A stretch of DNA of 64,000 bases from Legionella sp. PC997 (GCF_014109825.1 NZ_CP059576.1:1700001-1764000), one strand, 5' to 3'. Counted from the first letter of the stretch, positions 1 through 9,996 are shown. The notes: generated by a model not told the origin, from the sequence alone. Made by a program: numbers and translations.

Positions 1-5
1 TGATT

Positions 6-959
6 ATGACAAACAACCATTCTCCTAATTCTACTTCGGATTCTCAAGCTTTGCTGAATCAAATCATTATTGATTATATGAAGGAAGAAAAAAGGAAACG
101 CAGATGGAAGTGGTTCATGCGGATTATTTATTTACTTATCCTTGTCTATATAGTATATCAAGTGTTTATAAATACCAATGAGGACCTAGGCACTAACATC
201 AAACCTCATGTTGGTATCGTCGATATCACAGGTGAAATGGCAGAATCCAAAGCCAATTCTGATGATTTCGCCAAGGGCTTAGATTCAGCTTATAAAAACT
301 CTGGACTAAAAGCTGTAATTGTACGTATTAATAGTCCTGGGGGTAGCCCTGTGCAGGCTGAATACATGTATAACCTGATCAAGTTTTATCAAAAAAAATA
401 CCCTGATATAAAAATTTATGCGGTTTGTGTGGATGCATGTGCTTCTGCCGCTTATTATGTTGCTGTTGCTGCAGAAAATATTTATGCCAGTCCGGCAAGT
501 ATGGTTGGCTCAATAGGTGTTTTGTATAATGGTTTTGGTTTTGTAGATCTAATTAACAAAGTGGGAATCACCCGAAGATTACAAACCTCCGGGGTTAATA
601 AGTCATTGTTGGATCCTTTTACTCCTGAAACAGATTTTGCAAAGCAAAAACTACAAATTATGCTGGATCAGGTTCATGAACAATTTATTAATCGCGTAAA
701 AGAAGGTCGAGGAAAGCGTTTACATATTGATAATGATACATTTTCGGGTCTTTTTTGGACAGGAGAGCAAGCTTTAGCAATGGGTTTAATTGATGGATTT
801 GCAAGTAGTGGGCAGTTAGCTCGTGAAATAGTTAAGATTCCTGATGTGATTGATTATACCCATAAGCAAAATCTTTTTGATCGCGTGACTAAAAATCTAG
901 GGACTGCTCTGGCTGACGAACTTCCCTTAAGTTTTGGAGTGAAGCCTGGATTTAAATAA
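6..959 (+). CDS. sppA: S49 family signal peptide peptidase (SppA/SohB type)
   Basis: Membrane-anchored serine protease expected to degrade cleaved signal peptides or membrane-protein fragments. The 317-residue protein has a charged cytoplasmic N-terminus, one membrane segment (about residues 38-55) and one S49 domain. The likely catalytic dyad is Ser147 in the ACASAAYYVA stretch and Lys199 in SGVNKSLLDPF, as in the short SppA family; INSPGGSP near residue 108 is the usual strand before the active site. The ATG at base 6 gives a normal family length, but the upstream region is outside the window, so a slightly earlier start cannot be excluded. Convergent with suhB across a shared hairpin. Confidence 0.88.
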   Translation: MTNNHSPNSTSDSQALLNQIIIDYMKEEKRKRRWKWFMRIIYLLILVYIVYQVFINTNEDLGTNIKPHVGIVDITGEMAESKANSDDFAKGLDSAYKNSGLKAVIVRINSPGGSPVQAEYMYNLIKFYQKKYPDIKIYAVCVDACASAAYYVAVAAENIYASPASMVGSIGVLYNGFGFVDLINKVGITRRLQTSGVNKSLLDPFTPETDFAKQKLQIMLDQVHEQFINRVKEGRGKRLHIDNDTFSGLFWTGEQALAMGLIDGFASSGQLAREIVKIPDVIDYTHKQNLFDRVTKNLGTALADELPLSFGVKPGFK

Positions 960-977
960 GTAAGACCTCGGTCTCGT

Positions 978-1007
978 AGCCTGGTGAAGCGCTTCAACCA
1001 GGCTTTT
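978..1007 (+). terminator. Terminator hairpin between the convergent sppA and suhB genes
   Basis: AGCCTGGT pairs with ACCAGGCT around a palindromic GAAGC/GCTTC inner stem with one bulged A, followed by TTTT. It lies 19 bases after the sppA stop and 19 bases from the suhB stop, so it probably ends transcription from the left and possibly from both sides. Confidence 0.75.
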
Positions 1008-1025
1008 CAATAGAGACGCTTCAAT

Positions 1026-1811
1026 TTACTTTAGGACAGGGGAGATGGTTTGTAATAATGATTTAAACACTTTAGGTGTTCCAGCAACGATGTCTCCATG
1101 TTTGAGGAAATCATCGCCACCGTGTAAATCACTAATCAAACCACCCGCTTCCCTAATTAATAGTGATCCTGCCGCAATATCCCAGGGCCGTAAACCAAAC
1201 TCCCAAAATCCATCAAGGCGTCCGCTGGCAACATAAGCTAAATCCAGCGCAGCAGATCCAGTTCTTCTGACTCCTGCACATTTACCAAATAATGCTTCGA
1301 AGGTAGGTAAATATTTTTGTGCGATACTGATGTCGCGAGATGGAAAACCAGTTCCTAGCAGAGATGACACGAGTTGGGTTTGTTTGGAAACACGTATTCT
1401 TCGATCATTCAAACGCGCTCCGCGTCCTCGGCTTGCAGCAAAACACTCGTGGCGTAATGGATCATAGATAACACCATGTTCTATTCTTCCTTTAACTTTC
1501 ACTGCGATTGAAACGGAAAAGAAAGGAAATCCATGTAAATAGTTTGAGGTCCCGTCTAAGGGATCAATAATCCAAATCGACTCATTATCACCTTCTTGAA
1601 GACCACTTTCTTCGGCGAGGATTCCATGATCTGGGTACGCTTTATGAATTGCATGAATAATAGTTTGTTCGGCTTTGATGTCCACTTCGCTAAAATATTC
1701 ATGGTTATTTTTAGCTGTAATTTTGAGTCGGTCCACTTGCTCCATATGTCGAATTATAATCTCACCGGCTTGCCGTGCTGCGTTAACTGCTATATTTAAA
1801 AGTGGTTCCAT
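1026..1811 (-). CDS. suhB: Inositol-1-monophosphatase family protein (SuhB)
   Basis: Mg2+-dependent phosphatase of the inositol monophosphatase fold. In Gammaproteobacteria SuhB also takes part in rRNA antitermination complexes. The 261 residues carry the metal-site signatures: EE at 67-68, IIDPLDGTSNYLHG (Asp83, Asp86) and the C-terminal WDIAAGSLLIREAGG motif. Length matches E. coli SuhB (267). It is transcribed divergently from trmJ across about 150 bases, the usual suhB/trmJ arrangement in this class of bacteria. Confidence 0.92.
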   Translation of the reverse strand: MEPLLNIAVNAARQAGEIIIRHMEQVDRLKITAKNNHEYFSEVDIKAEQTIIHAIHKAYPDHGILAEESGLQEGDNESIWIIDPLDGTSNYLHGFPFFSVSIAVKVKGRIEHGVIYDPLRHECFAASRGRGARLNDRRIRVSKQTQLVSSLLGTGFPSRDISIAQKYLPTFEALFGKCAGVRRTGSAALDLAYVASGRLDGFWEFGLRPWDIAAGSLLIREAGGLISDLHGGDDFLKHGDIVAGTPKVFKSLLQTISPVLK

Positions 1812-1959
1812 GAATATACTCTTTAATCTACAAAACCGGTGATTCTATCATATTTTTTTTGTGCAAATAGAGTTAAATATGAAAAAAGCAAAAATCGTAA
1901 AAAACGAAGTTCAATGATATGATATAGAGATCTCAATGTATTAATGAAAGTTTTTGTAT

Positions 1960-2715
1960 ATGAAGTTAAGTTCAATTCGCATTATTTTAGTTGCAACATC
2001 TCATCCCGGGAATATAGGTTCTACAGCAAGAGCGATGAAAACGATGGGATTAAATTCACTTTATCTGGTCAATCCCAAATCGTTTCCTGATTATAAAGCA
2101 AAAGAAATGGCAGCTGGTGCCGATGATCTTTTAGAGAGTGCGGTGGTAACAGAGTCTTTAGATGAAGCCTTGATCGGTTGTCAGCTAATTTTAGGAACGA
2201 GCGCGAGACCTAGAGGTCTGTCTTTGCCTGGCTTAATTCCTGCCTCCTGTGCCGATTTGATAAGTCAGCAAACAGAAGATACACAAATTGCAATCGTTTT
2301 TGGGCGAGAACATGCAGGTCTTACTAATGAAGAGCTGCTAAAATGTCATTATCATATCCATATTCCTAGCAACCCTGAATATGGTTCGCTCAACCTGGCA
2401 CAAGCAGTACAGATTGTTGCTTATGAATTGCGAATGAAGTTATTAGCGCCCAAAGCAGAAGTTTCATTACGCCAGGATGAATATGCTACGGCAGATGAGA
2501 TTGAACAATTTTATGAACATCTAAGAGATGTTTTTATTGAGATTCAATTTTTAAAAGCGTCAAATCCTCGTCGTTTAATGCAACGCGTACGACGATTATT
2601 TAATCGCGTAAATCTGGAAAAAATGGAAGTTAATTTATTACGTGGGATGTTAAGCCAGGTACAGAAATCACTGGAATGGGCAAGCAAAAGGGGCGGGAGT
2701 GAGCGAGATAATTAA
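1960..2715 (+). CDS. trmJ: tRNA (cytidine/uridine-2'-O-)-methyltransferase TrmJ
   Basis: SPOUT-class SAM-dependent enzyme that 2'-O-methylates position 32 of tRNAs. [22 protein letters not shown] at the N-terminus and the knot motifs [14 protein letters not shown] and [17 protein letters not shown] are diagnostic. I place the start at the ATG at 1960 (protein begins MKLSSIRI); the in-frame TTG at 1954 would add only two residues. The end overlaps the following iscS start by 17 bases, so the two are probably translationally coupled. Confidence 0.9.
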   Translation: MKLSSIRIILVATSHPGNIGSTARAMKTMGLNSLYLVNPKSFPDYKAKEMAAGADDLLESAVVTESLDEALIGCQLILGTSARPRGLSLPGLIPASCADLISQQTEDTQIAIVFGREHAGLTNEELLKCHYHIHIPSNPEYGSLNLAQAVQIVAYELRMKLLAPKAEVSLRQDEYATADEIEQFYEHLRDVFIEIQFLKASNPRRLMQRVRRLFNRVNLEKMEVNLLRGMLSQVQKSLEWASKRGGSERDN

Positions 2716-3868
2716 AATACCAATCTATTTTGATTATATGGCGACTACACCGGTAGATCCGCGTGTAGTAGAGCACATGATCCGTTACTTGGGCCCAGAT
2801 GGGGACTATGGTAATCCTTCTTCAGTAACTCACGAATACGGTCGAGTTGCAGCTCTTGCAGTAGAGCACGCCCGTTTGCAAATTGCAGATTCAATTCATG
2901 CCTCGACTCAAGATATCGTATTTACTTCAGGAGCTACAGAAGCGAATAATTTAGCAATAATAGGCGCTGCTCACTTTTATAAAAATAAAGGGAAGCATGT
3001 AATTACTATGAGCACAGAACATAAGGCTGTGCTCGATAGTTTTAGCCGCTTAGAAAAAGATGGCTTCGAAATAACTTATTTACCCCCTGAAGCAAATGGT
3101 TTGCTTGATATTGAAAAACTAAACCTAGCATTAAGACCCGATACTATTTTGGTATCCGTCATGCATGTGAACAATGAAATTGGAGTAATCCAGGATATTG
3201 AAAGCATTGGTACTTTATTACGTGATAAAGGAATTATTTTTCATGTTGACGCAGCGCAAAGTGCTGGAAAAATTCCTATTGACCTCACTCGTCTTTCTGT
3301 AGATTTAATGGCATTATCAGCACATAAAAACTATGGCCCCAAGGGTATGGGTGCACTTTATTTGAGGCATAAACCCCGCATCCGTCTTCAACCTCAAAGC
3401 TTTGGCGGAGGACATGAAGGAGGTTTACGCTCGGGAACATTGCCAACTCATCAAATTGTGGGAATGGGCGAAGCCTTTGCATTAGCTGAACTTTTGCGAG
3501 AAGAGGAGCAAGCACGACTTTTAATGTACCGCCAGCGTTTATGGAATGGCATTAAGCATTTGCCTGGGATACAGATTAACGGAGACGAACAAAAACGCAT
3601 CGCGGGTAATCTGAATATAAGCTTTGCCGGTTTAGATGGGGACTCATTACTGCTGGCACTAAGTGATCTAGCTGTATCTACTACGTCGGCCTGTAGTTCA
3701 GCTAGTATCCAACCCTCTTACGTATTAAAAGCTTTAGGATTAAGTGACGAATTAGCACAAAGCACCATTAGATTATCCCTTGGGCGTTTTACTAAGGAAG
3801 CAGAAGTGGAGCATGCCATAAGCGTTATTTGTACCCAAGTAACTCGGCTGCATGAAATATCACCATGA
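2699..3868 (+). CDS. iscS: Cysteine desulfurase, IscS type, lacking the usual C-terminal tail
   Basis: PLP enzyme that converts cysteine to alanine plus a protein persulfide for Fe-S clusters and thiolated tRNA. The GTG start gives [21 protein letters not shown]. The PLP lysine lies in [15 protein letters not shown] and the persulfide cysteine in [17 protein letters not shown]. At 389 residues it stops at LHEISP. E. coli IscS continues about 18 residues past the equivalent SP, a tail that contributes to IscU docking. Its stop overlaps the start of the IscU-like gene (ATGA), so the cluster is translated as a unit. Confidence 0.9.
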   Translation: MSEIIKIPIYFDYMATTPVDPRVVEHMIRYLGPDGDYGNPSSVTHEYGRVAALAVEHARLQIADSIHASTQDIVFTSGATEANNLAIIGAAHFYKNKGKHVITMSTEHKAVLDSFSRLEKDGFEITYLPPEANGLLDIEKLNLALRPDTILVSVMHVNNEIGVIQDIESIGTLLRDKGIIFHVDAAQSAGKIPIDLTRLSVDLMALSAHKNYGPKGMGALYLRHKPRIRLQPQSFGGGHEGGLRSGTLPTHQIVGMGEAFALAELLREEEQARLLMYRQRLWNGIKHLPGIQINGDEQKRIAGNLNISFAGLDGDSLLLALSDLAVSTTSACSSASIQPSYVLKALGLSDELAQSTIRLSLGRFTKEAEVEHAISVICTQVTRLHEISP

Positions 3869-4251
3869 TGTATAATAAAATTGTACGAGAATATTTCTTT
3901 TCTCCGAAACATGTGGGGGTACTCGACTTAAATGATCATTTTGCAGTAGGTGTTAAAAACAAACAAAAAGGTCAGGGGATTATTGAGCTCTATATGCAGT
4001 ATATTCCAGATGGTACAATGGTTCGAGCTTGTTTTAAAACTAATGGTAATCCTTATGTAATAGCTAGCCTGGAATGGTTATGCAGACAGCTGGAAGGTAA
4101 GACTATTGATGCTGCACCACAAATTGATTATCAGTTCATTGTGAAAGAATTAGATATCCCTGTCGCCCAGTATCCTATAGCATTAAGGATTGTTGATGTT
4201 TATAGAGAAGTATTGCTTTTATTGAAGAAGATAAATCGAATTGAGAGGTAA
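3865..4251 (+). CDS. Degenerate IscU-like Fe-S scaffold protein without ligand cysteines
   Basis: 128 residues that align along the whole of IscU ([18 protein letters not shown] at the start, [15 protein letters not shown] and GKTIDAA in the middle). The positions matching the three IscU cluster ligands Cys37, Cys63 and Cys106 are Gly36, Asn62 and an Ile in the AQYPIALR stretch, and the Asp next to the first Cys is Gly38. The only cysteines, Cys56 and Cys73, are not at ligand positions. It lies between iscS and iscA with tight spacing and no frameshift. It cannot bind a cluster the usual way; a structural or regulatory partner of IscS is possible. Fold is confident, function is not. Confidence 0.8.
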   Translation: MMYNKIVREYFFSPKHVGVLDLNDHFAVGVKNKQKGQGIIELYMQYIPDGTMVRACFKTNGNPYVIASLEWLCRQLEGKTIDAAPQIDYQFIVKELDIPVAQYPIALRIVDVYREVLLLLKKINRIER

Positions 4252-4254
4252 CAA

Positions 4255-4620
4255 ATGAGTGTAGTAGTGCATCATGTAGAAGGTACAGTGCCTGAAATCA
4301 ATTTTACAGAAGCAGCAATAAAACACTTGGTGTCTTATTTGCAGAAAAATTCTGAGTATACTGGGATTCGTTTATCAGTAAAGAAAACTGGATGTTCGGG
4401 TTTATCTTATGTAGTGGATTATGTGCTGGCTCCTCAGGAAGGTGATTTAGTGCTCGCTTTGACGGATAACTATAAGGTATGTATTGATAAATCCAGTTAT
4501 CCTTTCTTAAAAAATATGAATGTTGATTATGTAAAACAGGGATTAAATTATAAATTTATTTTCAATAATCCCAATCAAACCGGACAATGTGGATGTGGAG
4601 AAAGTTTTACAGTAGATTAG
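4255..4620 (+). CDS. iscA: A-type Fe-S carrier protein (IscA/ErpA family)
   Basis: Fe-S cluster carrier of the HesB/IscA family, 121 residues. The three invariant cysteines are present: one in KKTGCSGLSYVVDYV and two in the C-terminal CGCGESF. The first 20 residues are an extension compared with E. coli IscA (107 residues). It starts 3 bases after the IscU-like stop and is preceded by a GAGAGG ribosome site. Because its cysteines are intact while those of the IscU-like neighbour are not, this protein or another scaffold elsewhere may hold clusters here. No hscB, hscA, fdx or iscR follows. Confidence 0.88.
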   Translation: MSVVVHHVEGTVPEINFTEAAIKHLVSYLQKNSEYTGIRLSVKKTGCSGLSYVVDYVLAPQEGDLVLALTDNYKVCIDKSSYPFLKNMNVDYVKQGLNYKFIFNNPNQTGQCGCGESFTVD

Positions 4621-4627
4621 GATGTAA

Positions 4628-4649
4628 CCCCGGTCGAAGTGAAACCGGG
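4628..4649. repeat. Intergenic CCGGG hairpin, part of a recurring motif
   Basis: CCCCGGT and ACCGGG can pair across a 9-base loop, 8 bases after the iscA stop. No T-run follows, so it is not a classic terminator. The segment GAAGTGAAACCGGGAA (4636-4651) recurs with two changes, in opposite orientation, at 18706-18723. Confidence 0.45.
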
Positions 4650-4698
4650 AACCCATATAATTGACTGATCATCCCTTGCAACGTTCTGGAGGAGAGCG

Positions 4699-5736
4699 TC
4701 AATTATTAGAAAAACGAAAGCTGGACTGGTGTTCTTTAAGTTGCTTTCTACTTAATTGCTCCTTATTTGCAAAAAAACTGAGTAATCGATTAAATTCATC
4801 TTTGACAGAACCATCAAAAATTAGCTCATCATCCGTCCCCAGAACTATTGGCTCGCTTAGATCTTGATAAATCGATGTAGCCGGATGAGGCTCTTTTTCG
4901 AGATGCCAATTCAGTTTGCTGTGGCAGCTGGGACATACTTCAATAGGTATTCCCAGCTTTTTGATACGATCTTTTTGTTCCTGGGTAAGAAAAATACAAT
5001 GACCTAAGCGTACTTTACCATGCAATGGATTCTTGTCTTCAATAGAATGCAGAGATTTCCACTGTTCTAACGCAGTTAAAACTGCATCGGTGTCTTGCCG
5101 CTCTCGAGCACTATCAGATTCCCCTACATGGATGGCAATAGCAATTCCTTTATCTAAAGCCAGATGAACCAACTTAGTTAGATCTTCGCCTGCGAGCGTT
5201 CTATTGGCTACGGGGTTTCCTGAAACATCCAAGCCTACTAATACTTTATTAGGACTTTTTAATATACGATCGATAAAGTAATTTGCATCCTCTAGAGTAT
5301 GAATGGTTCTGTCCAGACTCAATAATCCAACTGCTTTTTTATGAGTTATCTGTTGGTTTGCTTGAGTTAGCCCCGAGACGAATGCATCGATATATTTATC
5401 TCGTGTTTGATGTTCCATTTCTTTGGGTGTTGTTCTTATTTCTAGGTACTTAGCTTTTGAGCTCCTTACTACATCAACTACACCATCAGAAATATCAGCA
5501 AGTGTCTGGATAATTTTATGAACGAGACCAAATTGTTTCCAAATGACGGCGATTAACTCATTAGAATAACCACTTTCTGGCTGTTGAATGGTATTTTTTA
5601 GGTATTCTGAGCGTACACGAATTAATTCTTCATAGAGTTCAACGCAATTATTTTTTTTTGCTATATGTTCTAGAAAAGCCAAACTAAAACTACCATTAAG
5701 ATGACAATGTAAGTCACCTGTATGTTTATTTGTCAT
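4699..5736 (-). CDS. Adenosine deaminase family protein
   Basis: Zinc-dependent deaminase of the metal-dependent hydrolase superfamily, 345 residues. DLHCHLNGSFS near residue 8 carries the first two His ligands, HVGES the third His and catalytic Glu, RLGHC the catalytic His, and GTDDELIF the Asp pair. Two motifs differ from classical adenosine deaminase (GHG is GHC, CPxSN is CPSCHSKLN). The substrate could therefore be adenosine, N6-methyl-AMP or another purine derivative. It stands alone, convergent with the isc cluster and divergent from fis. The enzymatic class is firm; the substrate is not. Confidence 0.75.
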   Translation of the reverse strand: MTNKHTGDLHCHLNGSFSLAFLEHIAKKNNCVELYEELIRVRSEYLKNTIQQPESGYSNELIAVIWKQFGLVHKIIQTLADISDGVVDVVRSSKAKYLEIRTTPKEMEHQTRDKYIDAFVSGLTQANQQITHKKAVGLLSLDRTIHTLEDANYFIDRILKSPNKVLVGLDVSGNPVANRTLAGEDLTKLVHLALDKGIAIAIHVGESDSARERQDTDAVLTALEQWKSLHSIEDKNPLHGKVRLGHCIFLTQEQKDRIKKLGIPIEVCPSCHSKLNWHLEKEPHPATSIYQDLSEPIVLGTDDELIFDGSVKDEFNRLLSFFANKEQLSRKQLKEHQSSFRFSNN

Positions 5737-5968
5737 ATTTTGCCCTTAATAATCAAATCCTTGTCTTTCGAATCATTCTAAAGCAAAAGAAAATTACAAC
5801 TTTTACAGGAAAAAATACACAAATTTCGAGAATATTTTAGTCATACAGTCAAGAAACTGCTGAGATAAGCCAATTAATTAATAAAATCGCCTTGTCGATA
5901 TAACTTGTAAAGTGGTAAAATTTTTTTTCTTAATATTTCCTTAAGAAATGAATATCATTAAAACAATA

Positions 5969-5997
5969 TTTACACTCTTTGAGATGTTTGATACTAT
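5969..5997 (+). promoter_or_regulatory. Predicted sigma-70 promoter of fis
   Basis: TTTACA at 5969-5974 and TACTAT at 5992-5997 are separated by exactly 17 bases and lie about 75 bases upstream of the fis start. This is the only good promoter I see in the 334-base adenosine deaminase-fis gap (5737-6070); the rest of that gap is AT-rich without other recognisable signals. Confidence 0.5.
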
Positions 5998-6070
5998 ATA
6001 GGCCATAGTGTTCGGTGAGTGTAAGTACTGGGCATAATTTTATTTAATTTATTTGTACTAGGAGACTTAA

Positions 6071-6352
6071 ATGAGCACAGATACAATGGTGCAAAGCAGC
6101 GAAGCACTTACTCATCAAGTAATTCATGCTGTTAAGGGTTATTTAAGCAGTGTCAATAATAAAGATTCTAACTTAAACTTATATCAATTAATCGTTGAAG
6201 AAGTTGAAGCGCCGTTATTTCGTACAGTAATGGAGTTAACTCGTTACAACCAATCAAAAGCTGCACGTGTTCTTGGTGTAAGTCGTGGTACTTTACGTAC
6301 TAAACTAAAGCGTTATTTCGATGACGAATTTATAGGAACTCGTGATTTCTAA
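6071..6352 (+). CDS. fis: Fis family nucleoid-associated DNA-binding protein
   Basis: Small homodimeric DNA-bending regulator, 93 residues. The C-terminal helix-turn-helix (about 60-85, NQSKAARVLGVSRGTLRTKLKRY) is typical Fis. The N-terminal half has the acidic dimerisation helices (LYQLIVEEVEAPLFRTVMELT). AGGAGAC sits 6 bases before the ATG. Legionella genomes carry several fis paralogues; which one this is cannot be decided here. RNase P RNA follows directly downstream. Confidence 0.9.
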   Translation: MSTDTMVQSSEALTHQVIHAVKGYLSSVNNKDSNLNLYQLIVEEVEAPLFRTVMELTRYNQSKAARVLGVSRGTLRTKLKRYFDDEFIGTRDF

Positions 6353-6440
6353 TTGATAAAAGCAATCTTTTTTCACTGTTTTTCATATTAAATTCTCAAT
6401 ATAGTGGTCTTTGACTAGGCACTCTGCTACTATTGATAAC

Positions 6441-6795
6441 AGAGTTGGTCAGACAATCGCTCTTTGTTTTACAAAGGGAGGAAAGTCCGGGCTCCAAAGG
6501 GTAGAGTGCCAGGTAACGCCTGGGAGGTGTGAACCTACGGAAAGTGCCACAGAAAATATACCGCCTCTTAGAGGTAAGGGTGAAATGGTGCGGTAAGAGC
6601 GCACCGCGCGTTTGGTAACAGACGTGGCAGGGAAAACCCCACTCGGAGCAAGACCAAATAGGAGTCCATTTGACTGAAAAGTCATGACGTGTGACCCGCA
6701 CGGGACTCGGGTAGGTCGCTTGAGGTATGCGGTGACGCATGTCCCAGATGAATGATTGTCCGTGACAGAACCCGGCTTATCGACTGACTCTTTTA
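6441..6795 (+). ncRNA. rnpB: RNase P RNA (class A)
   Basis: Catalytic RNA of ribonuclease P, which matures tRNA 5' ends. Hallmarks in order: GAGGAAAGTCCGGGCTCC (CR I), GCCAGGTAACGCCTGGGAGG (P7-P9 region), GGTAAGGGTGAAA and GGTGCGGTAAGAGCGCACCG (P11-P12), GGAGCAAGACCAAATAGG, and AGATGAATGATTGTCC...ACAGAACCCGGCTTATCG (CR V). GAGTTGGTC at the 5' end pairs with GACTGACTC at the 3' end to close helix P1, which fixes both ends to within a few bases. TACTAT at 6428-6433 is a plausible -10. A T-rich tract follows. Open frames through this region on both strands are not genes. Confidence 0.96.
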
Positions 6796-7097
6796 CTTTT
6801 CTTTATCTAATCTTTAATACGAAATTTCATCTTTTTTAATCAATTTTCAAAACCCAGCTTGAGCGTACCCATAGTAGCTTATTCAGTGCAGGTATCCACT
6901 ATAAAATTCGGTTTGGAGCGGGATGATCTTTTGTTGATTTTAGTTATAAATAAATACCCATTCAGATTTAAAACTGTATAGATTATTGACACATAACAAG
7001 AGATCGCTCTGTCATTACACAGTGCCACAACGTTGAGACCCCCACGTAGCACTTGGGTTAACGAAAGTATAAACTAAAAATTTCTTTCTAATGCAAA
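6796..7097. other. Intergenic region between rnpB and gatB, nothing recognised
   Basis: About 300 AT-rich bases between the 3' end of RNase P RNA and the stop codon of gatB on the opposite strand. I see no convincing reading frame, hairpin with T-run or promoter pair. Confidence 0.5.
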
Positions 7098-8540
7098 TTA
7101 TCCATTTCCTGCTAGATGTTTTTTTAGTAGGGAATTGATTTGTTCAGGATTAGCTTGTCCTTTGGTTTGCTTCATGATCTGCCCTACGAAGAATGCGAGC
7201 AGTTTCTCTTTTCCTGCCCTGTAATCAGCGGTTTGTTCAGGATATTGTTGAATTAATTGAATAATCATGTCTTCCCAAAGAGCGGTATCATCTACTTGTC
7301 CGTATCCTTCACGTGCTATTATGGCTTCAATATCTTTTTCTCCAGTCCATAGTAAAGCGAAAATAGATCGTGCGTTATTTAAAGAAATCACTGAGTCATG
7401 TAATTTATTAAGAAGATGCGCCATGAGCTCTGCCGATACACGTGGAGTCTCAAACGTTAAACCCTCTTCATTTAAAGCGGCAGCATATTGACCTTTTAAC
7501 CAATTAATAATCATTTTCTCAGAAGCGCGACATTGAGCTTTAATTGATTTAAAAAACTGATAAGTTGCTGGAGAAGAAAGAATAAAATGAATGTCTCCTT
7601 CATTGAGAGAAGGTATGTTTTTCAACTCAGCATGAATTTTATCCGGTAAGTCTGGTAACTTATTCTTTACTTCAGCAATGAGGAATCGGGTAATTTGTAT
7701 GGGTAATAAATCCGGATCCGGAAAGTATCGGTAATCGTTTTCATTTTCTTTACTGCGCATCGGCTGTGTTGTATGCGTGTCAGGGTTATAAAGCCGTGTT
7801 TCTTGTACTATTTGCTGCCCACTTTCAAGGATATCCTGATGTCGTGCTTGTTCATATGCTATAGCTTTTTCGATAAAACGGAATGAATTTAAATTTTTCA
7901 ATTCAGTTCGTGTTCCTAAAACAGAAGAACCTTTGGGCTTTAAGGAGAGATTCACATCACAACGGAAACTGCCTTCTTGCATATTACCATCACAGATACC
8001 TAGGAATTGGACTAATTGATGCAATTTTTTAAGGTAACTTACTGCTTCATGGCTCGAAAACAAACAAGGAGCGGTAACTATTTCCAAAAGAGGTGTTCCT
8101 GCACGGTTAAGATCAATTCCACTAAAGCCAGAATGTATTCCATGTAATGATTTACCGGCATCTTCTTCCAAATGGGCGCGTACGATCAAAATCTCTTTTT
8201 CACTGTCGTCATTCAAAGTAATTGTTAATTTACCATTACTCACTATAGGTTTTTGAAATTGGCTGATTTGATATCCTTTGGGTAAATCCGGATAAAAATA
8301 ATTTTTGCGCTCAAAAACAGATTGATCATTAATGTCAGCTTGAATAGCCAAACCAAACTGAATTGCCATAAGCACTGCTTCCTGATTCAACACCGGCAAA
8401 ACACCAGGAAATCCTGCATCGATAAAGCAGGTTTGAGAATTAGGATCAGAACCGAACGCAGTAGATGCGCCAGAAAAGAGCTTTGATTTTGTTTTTAGCT
8501 GAGCATGTACCTCAAGGCCAATGACTGTATCCCATTCCAT
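7098..8540 (-). CDS. gatB: Asp-tRNA(Asn)/Glu-tRNA(Gln) amidotransferase subunit B
   Basis: Kinase/tRNA-binding subunit of GatCAB, which converts Glu-tRNA(Gln) and/or Asp-tRNA(Asn) to the amide forms. 480 residues, normal length. It begins MEWDTVIGLEVHAQLKTKSKLFSG and contains the family signature DLNRAGTPLLEIVT near residue 144. The C-terminal YqeY-like tail (about 330-480) is complete. It is the last gene of gatC-gatA-gatB, 9 bases after gatA. Confidence 0.95.
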   Translation of the reverse strand: MEWDTVIGLEVHAQLKTKSKLFSGASTAFGSDPNSQTCFIDAGFPGVLPVLNQEAVLMAIQFGLAIQADINDQSVFERKNYFYPDLPKGYQISQFQKPIVSNGKLTITLNDDSEKEILIVRAHLEEDAGKSLHGIHSGFSGIDLNRAGTPLLEIVTAPCLFSSHEAVSYLKKLHQLVQFLGICDGNMQEGSFRCDVNLSLKPKGSSVLGTRTELKNLNSFRFIEKAIAYEQARHQDILESGQQIVQETRLYNPDTHTTQPMRSKENENDYRYFPDPDLLPIQITRFLIAEVKNKLPDLPDKIHAELKNIPSLNEGDIHFILSSPATYQFFKSIKAQCRASEKMIINWLKGQYAAALNEEGLTFETPRVSAELMAHLLNKLHDSVISLNNARSIFALLWTGEKDIEAIIAREGYGQVDDTALWEDMIIQLIQQYPEQTADYRAGKEKLLAFFVGQIMKQTKGQANPEQINSLLKKHLAGNG

Positions 8541-8549
8541 AATTCACCT

Positions 8550-9995
8550 TTATTGCTTTGGACTGGCTAAATGCCAGTTGGTCTGTTGTTGATAATTATG
8601 GGCAATCTGGAGTAAACGACTTTCACCAAAATGTTTGCCCATGAGTTGCATACCTATAGGTAACCCTTTAGCAAAGCCTGCGGGTATGGAAATTGCCGGA
8701 AGTCCAGCAAGATTAGCAGCAACCGTAAAAACGTCAGCCAAGTAATTTTGAATTGGATCAGTAACTTTCTCATCCAATTTAAACGCACAGGTTGGGGTTG
8801 TTGGTCCGAGAATAACATCAACGGATTTCAGTGTAGTAACTAACTCTTCTTGAATAAGTCGGCGAATCTTTTGTGCTTGCAAATAATATGCATCAAAATA
8901 ACCCGATGAAAGTACGTGAGTTCCTGTCAAAATTCGGCGTTTTACTTCGATCCCAAAACCTTCACTGCGTGAATTACGAATCAGTTCGGTTAATGTGGTT
9001 GCATTATCACTACGATAGCCAAAACGTATGCCATCATAACGTGATAAGTTGGAGGAGGCTTCAGCGCACGCAACTACATAGTAACATGGTACCCATAAAG
9101 GCTGGAGCTCCAAATTTAAATGAATAATTTCAGCTCCCATATGTTCAAAAACTGTGACTGCTTCCCGAATCGCTTCCTGTATTTCTTGCTCTACCGCAGG
9201 TTGAAAAAAGCACGAAGGCAAGCCAATTTTTAGTTTAGACAAAGGTTTATTCAGGTCCCCATAATAATCCGGAATTGATGTCTCCACAGAGGTAGAGTCT
9301 TGTGAATCAAAACCCGCAATAGCTTGCAGTACTAAAGCAAGATCTTCAGCGCTTCGAGCTAATGGTCCCGCTTGATCCAAGCTGGAGGCATAAGCAATCA
9401 TGCCGTAGCGAGAAATGAGGCCATAAGTGGGTTTAATTCCACTAATCCCACATAAGGCAGCAGGTTGTCGAATTGAACCACCCGTGTCAGAACCTATAGC
9501 GAAAGGAACTAGACCAGCCGCTACAGCAGCTGCTGACCCTCCAGACGAACCACCTGGAACCCGTGTTCTATCCCATGGATTTTTTACAGGACCAAAGTAA
9601 CTATTCTCATTGGAGGAGCCCATTGCAAATTCGTCCATATTGGTTTTACCAATCAGAATGGATCCATGCTCGCGTAATTTACCCACTAAGGTTGCTTCAT
9701 ACGGGGATTGGAAATGCTCCAATATTTTTGAAGCACAGGTCGTAGGCATACGTTTGGTACAAAATAAATCTTTCAACGCCATAGGTATCCCAGTAAACGT
9801 TTTCCCATGCCCTTTTTTTAATTCTTGATCGGCTTGTTGCGCTTCAAGAAGAGCATGTTCTTCATCTAAACTGATGAATGCATTTAAATCGTTATACTTT
9901 TGGATTTGCATTAGATAATGTTGGGTTAATTCCACACTTGAAAGTTTGCCCTGATGTAAAGCCTGCGATAATTGTTTTAAGGATAAATTTTCCAT
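8550..9995 (-). CDS. gatA: Asp-tRNA(Asn)/Glu-tRNA(Gln) amidotransferase subunit A
   Basis: Glutaminase subunit of GatCAB that supplies ammonia for transamidation. The amidase-signature triad is visible as Lys75 (MALKDLF), Ser150 ([10 protein letters not shown], the cis-Ser) and Ser174 ([12 protein letters not shown], the nucleophile). 481 residues, complete. It starts one base after the gatC stop, in the standard C-A-B order. Confidence 0.96.
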   Translation of the reverse strand: MENLSLKQLSQALHQGKLSSVELTQHYLMQIQKYNDLNAFISLDEEHALLEAQQADQELKKGHGKTFTGIPMALKDLFCTKRMPTTCASKILEHFQSPYEATLVGKLREHGSILIGKTNMDEFAMGSSNENSYFGPVKNPWDRTRVPGGSSGGSAAAVAAGLVPFAIGSDTGGSIRQPAALCGISGIKPTYGLISRYGMIAYASSLDQAGPLARSAEDLALVLQAIAGFDSQDSTSVETSIPDYYGDLNKPLSKLKIGLPSCFFQPAVEQEIQEAIREAVTVFEHMGAEIIHLNLELQPLWVPCYYVVACAEASSNLSRYDGIRFGYRSDNATTLTELIRNSRSEGFGIEVKRRILTGTHVLSSGYFDAYYLQAQKIRRLIQEELVTTLKSVDVILGPTTPTCAFKLDEKVTDPIQNYLADVFTVAANLAGLPAISIPAGFAKGLPIGMQLMGKHFGESRLLQIAHNYQQQTNWHLASPKQ

Positions 9996-9996
9996 G

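Noticed and set aside
5826-5960. Possible additional small RNA or riboswitch upstream of fis
   Set aside because: AT-rich, no stable pairing or conserved motif that I could recognise.
6396-6740. Three open frames across 6396-6740
   Set aside because: They lie inside the RNase P RNA; its conserved cores and P1 pairing explain the sequence.
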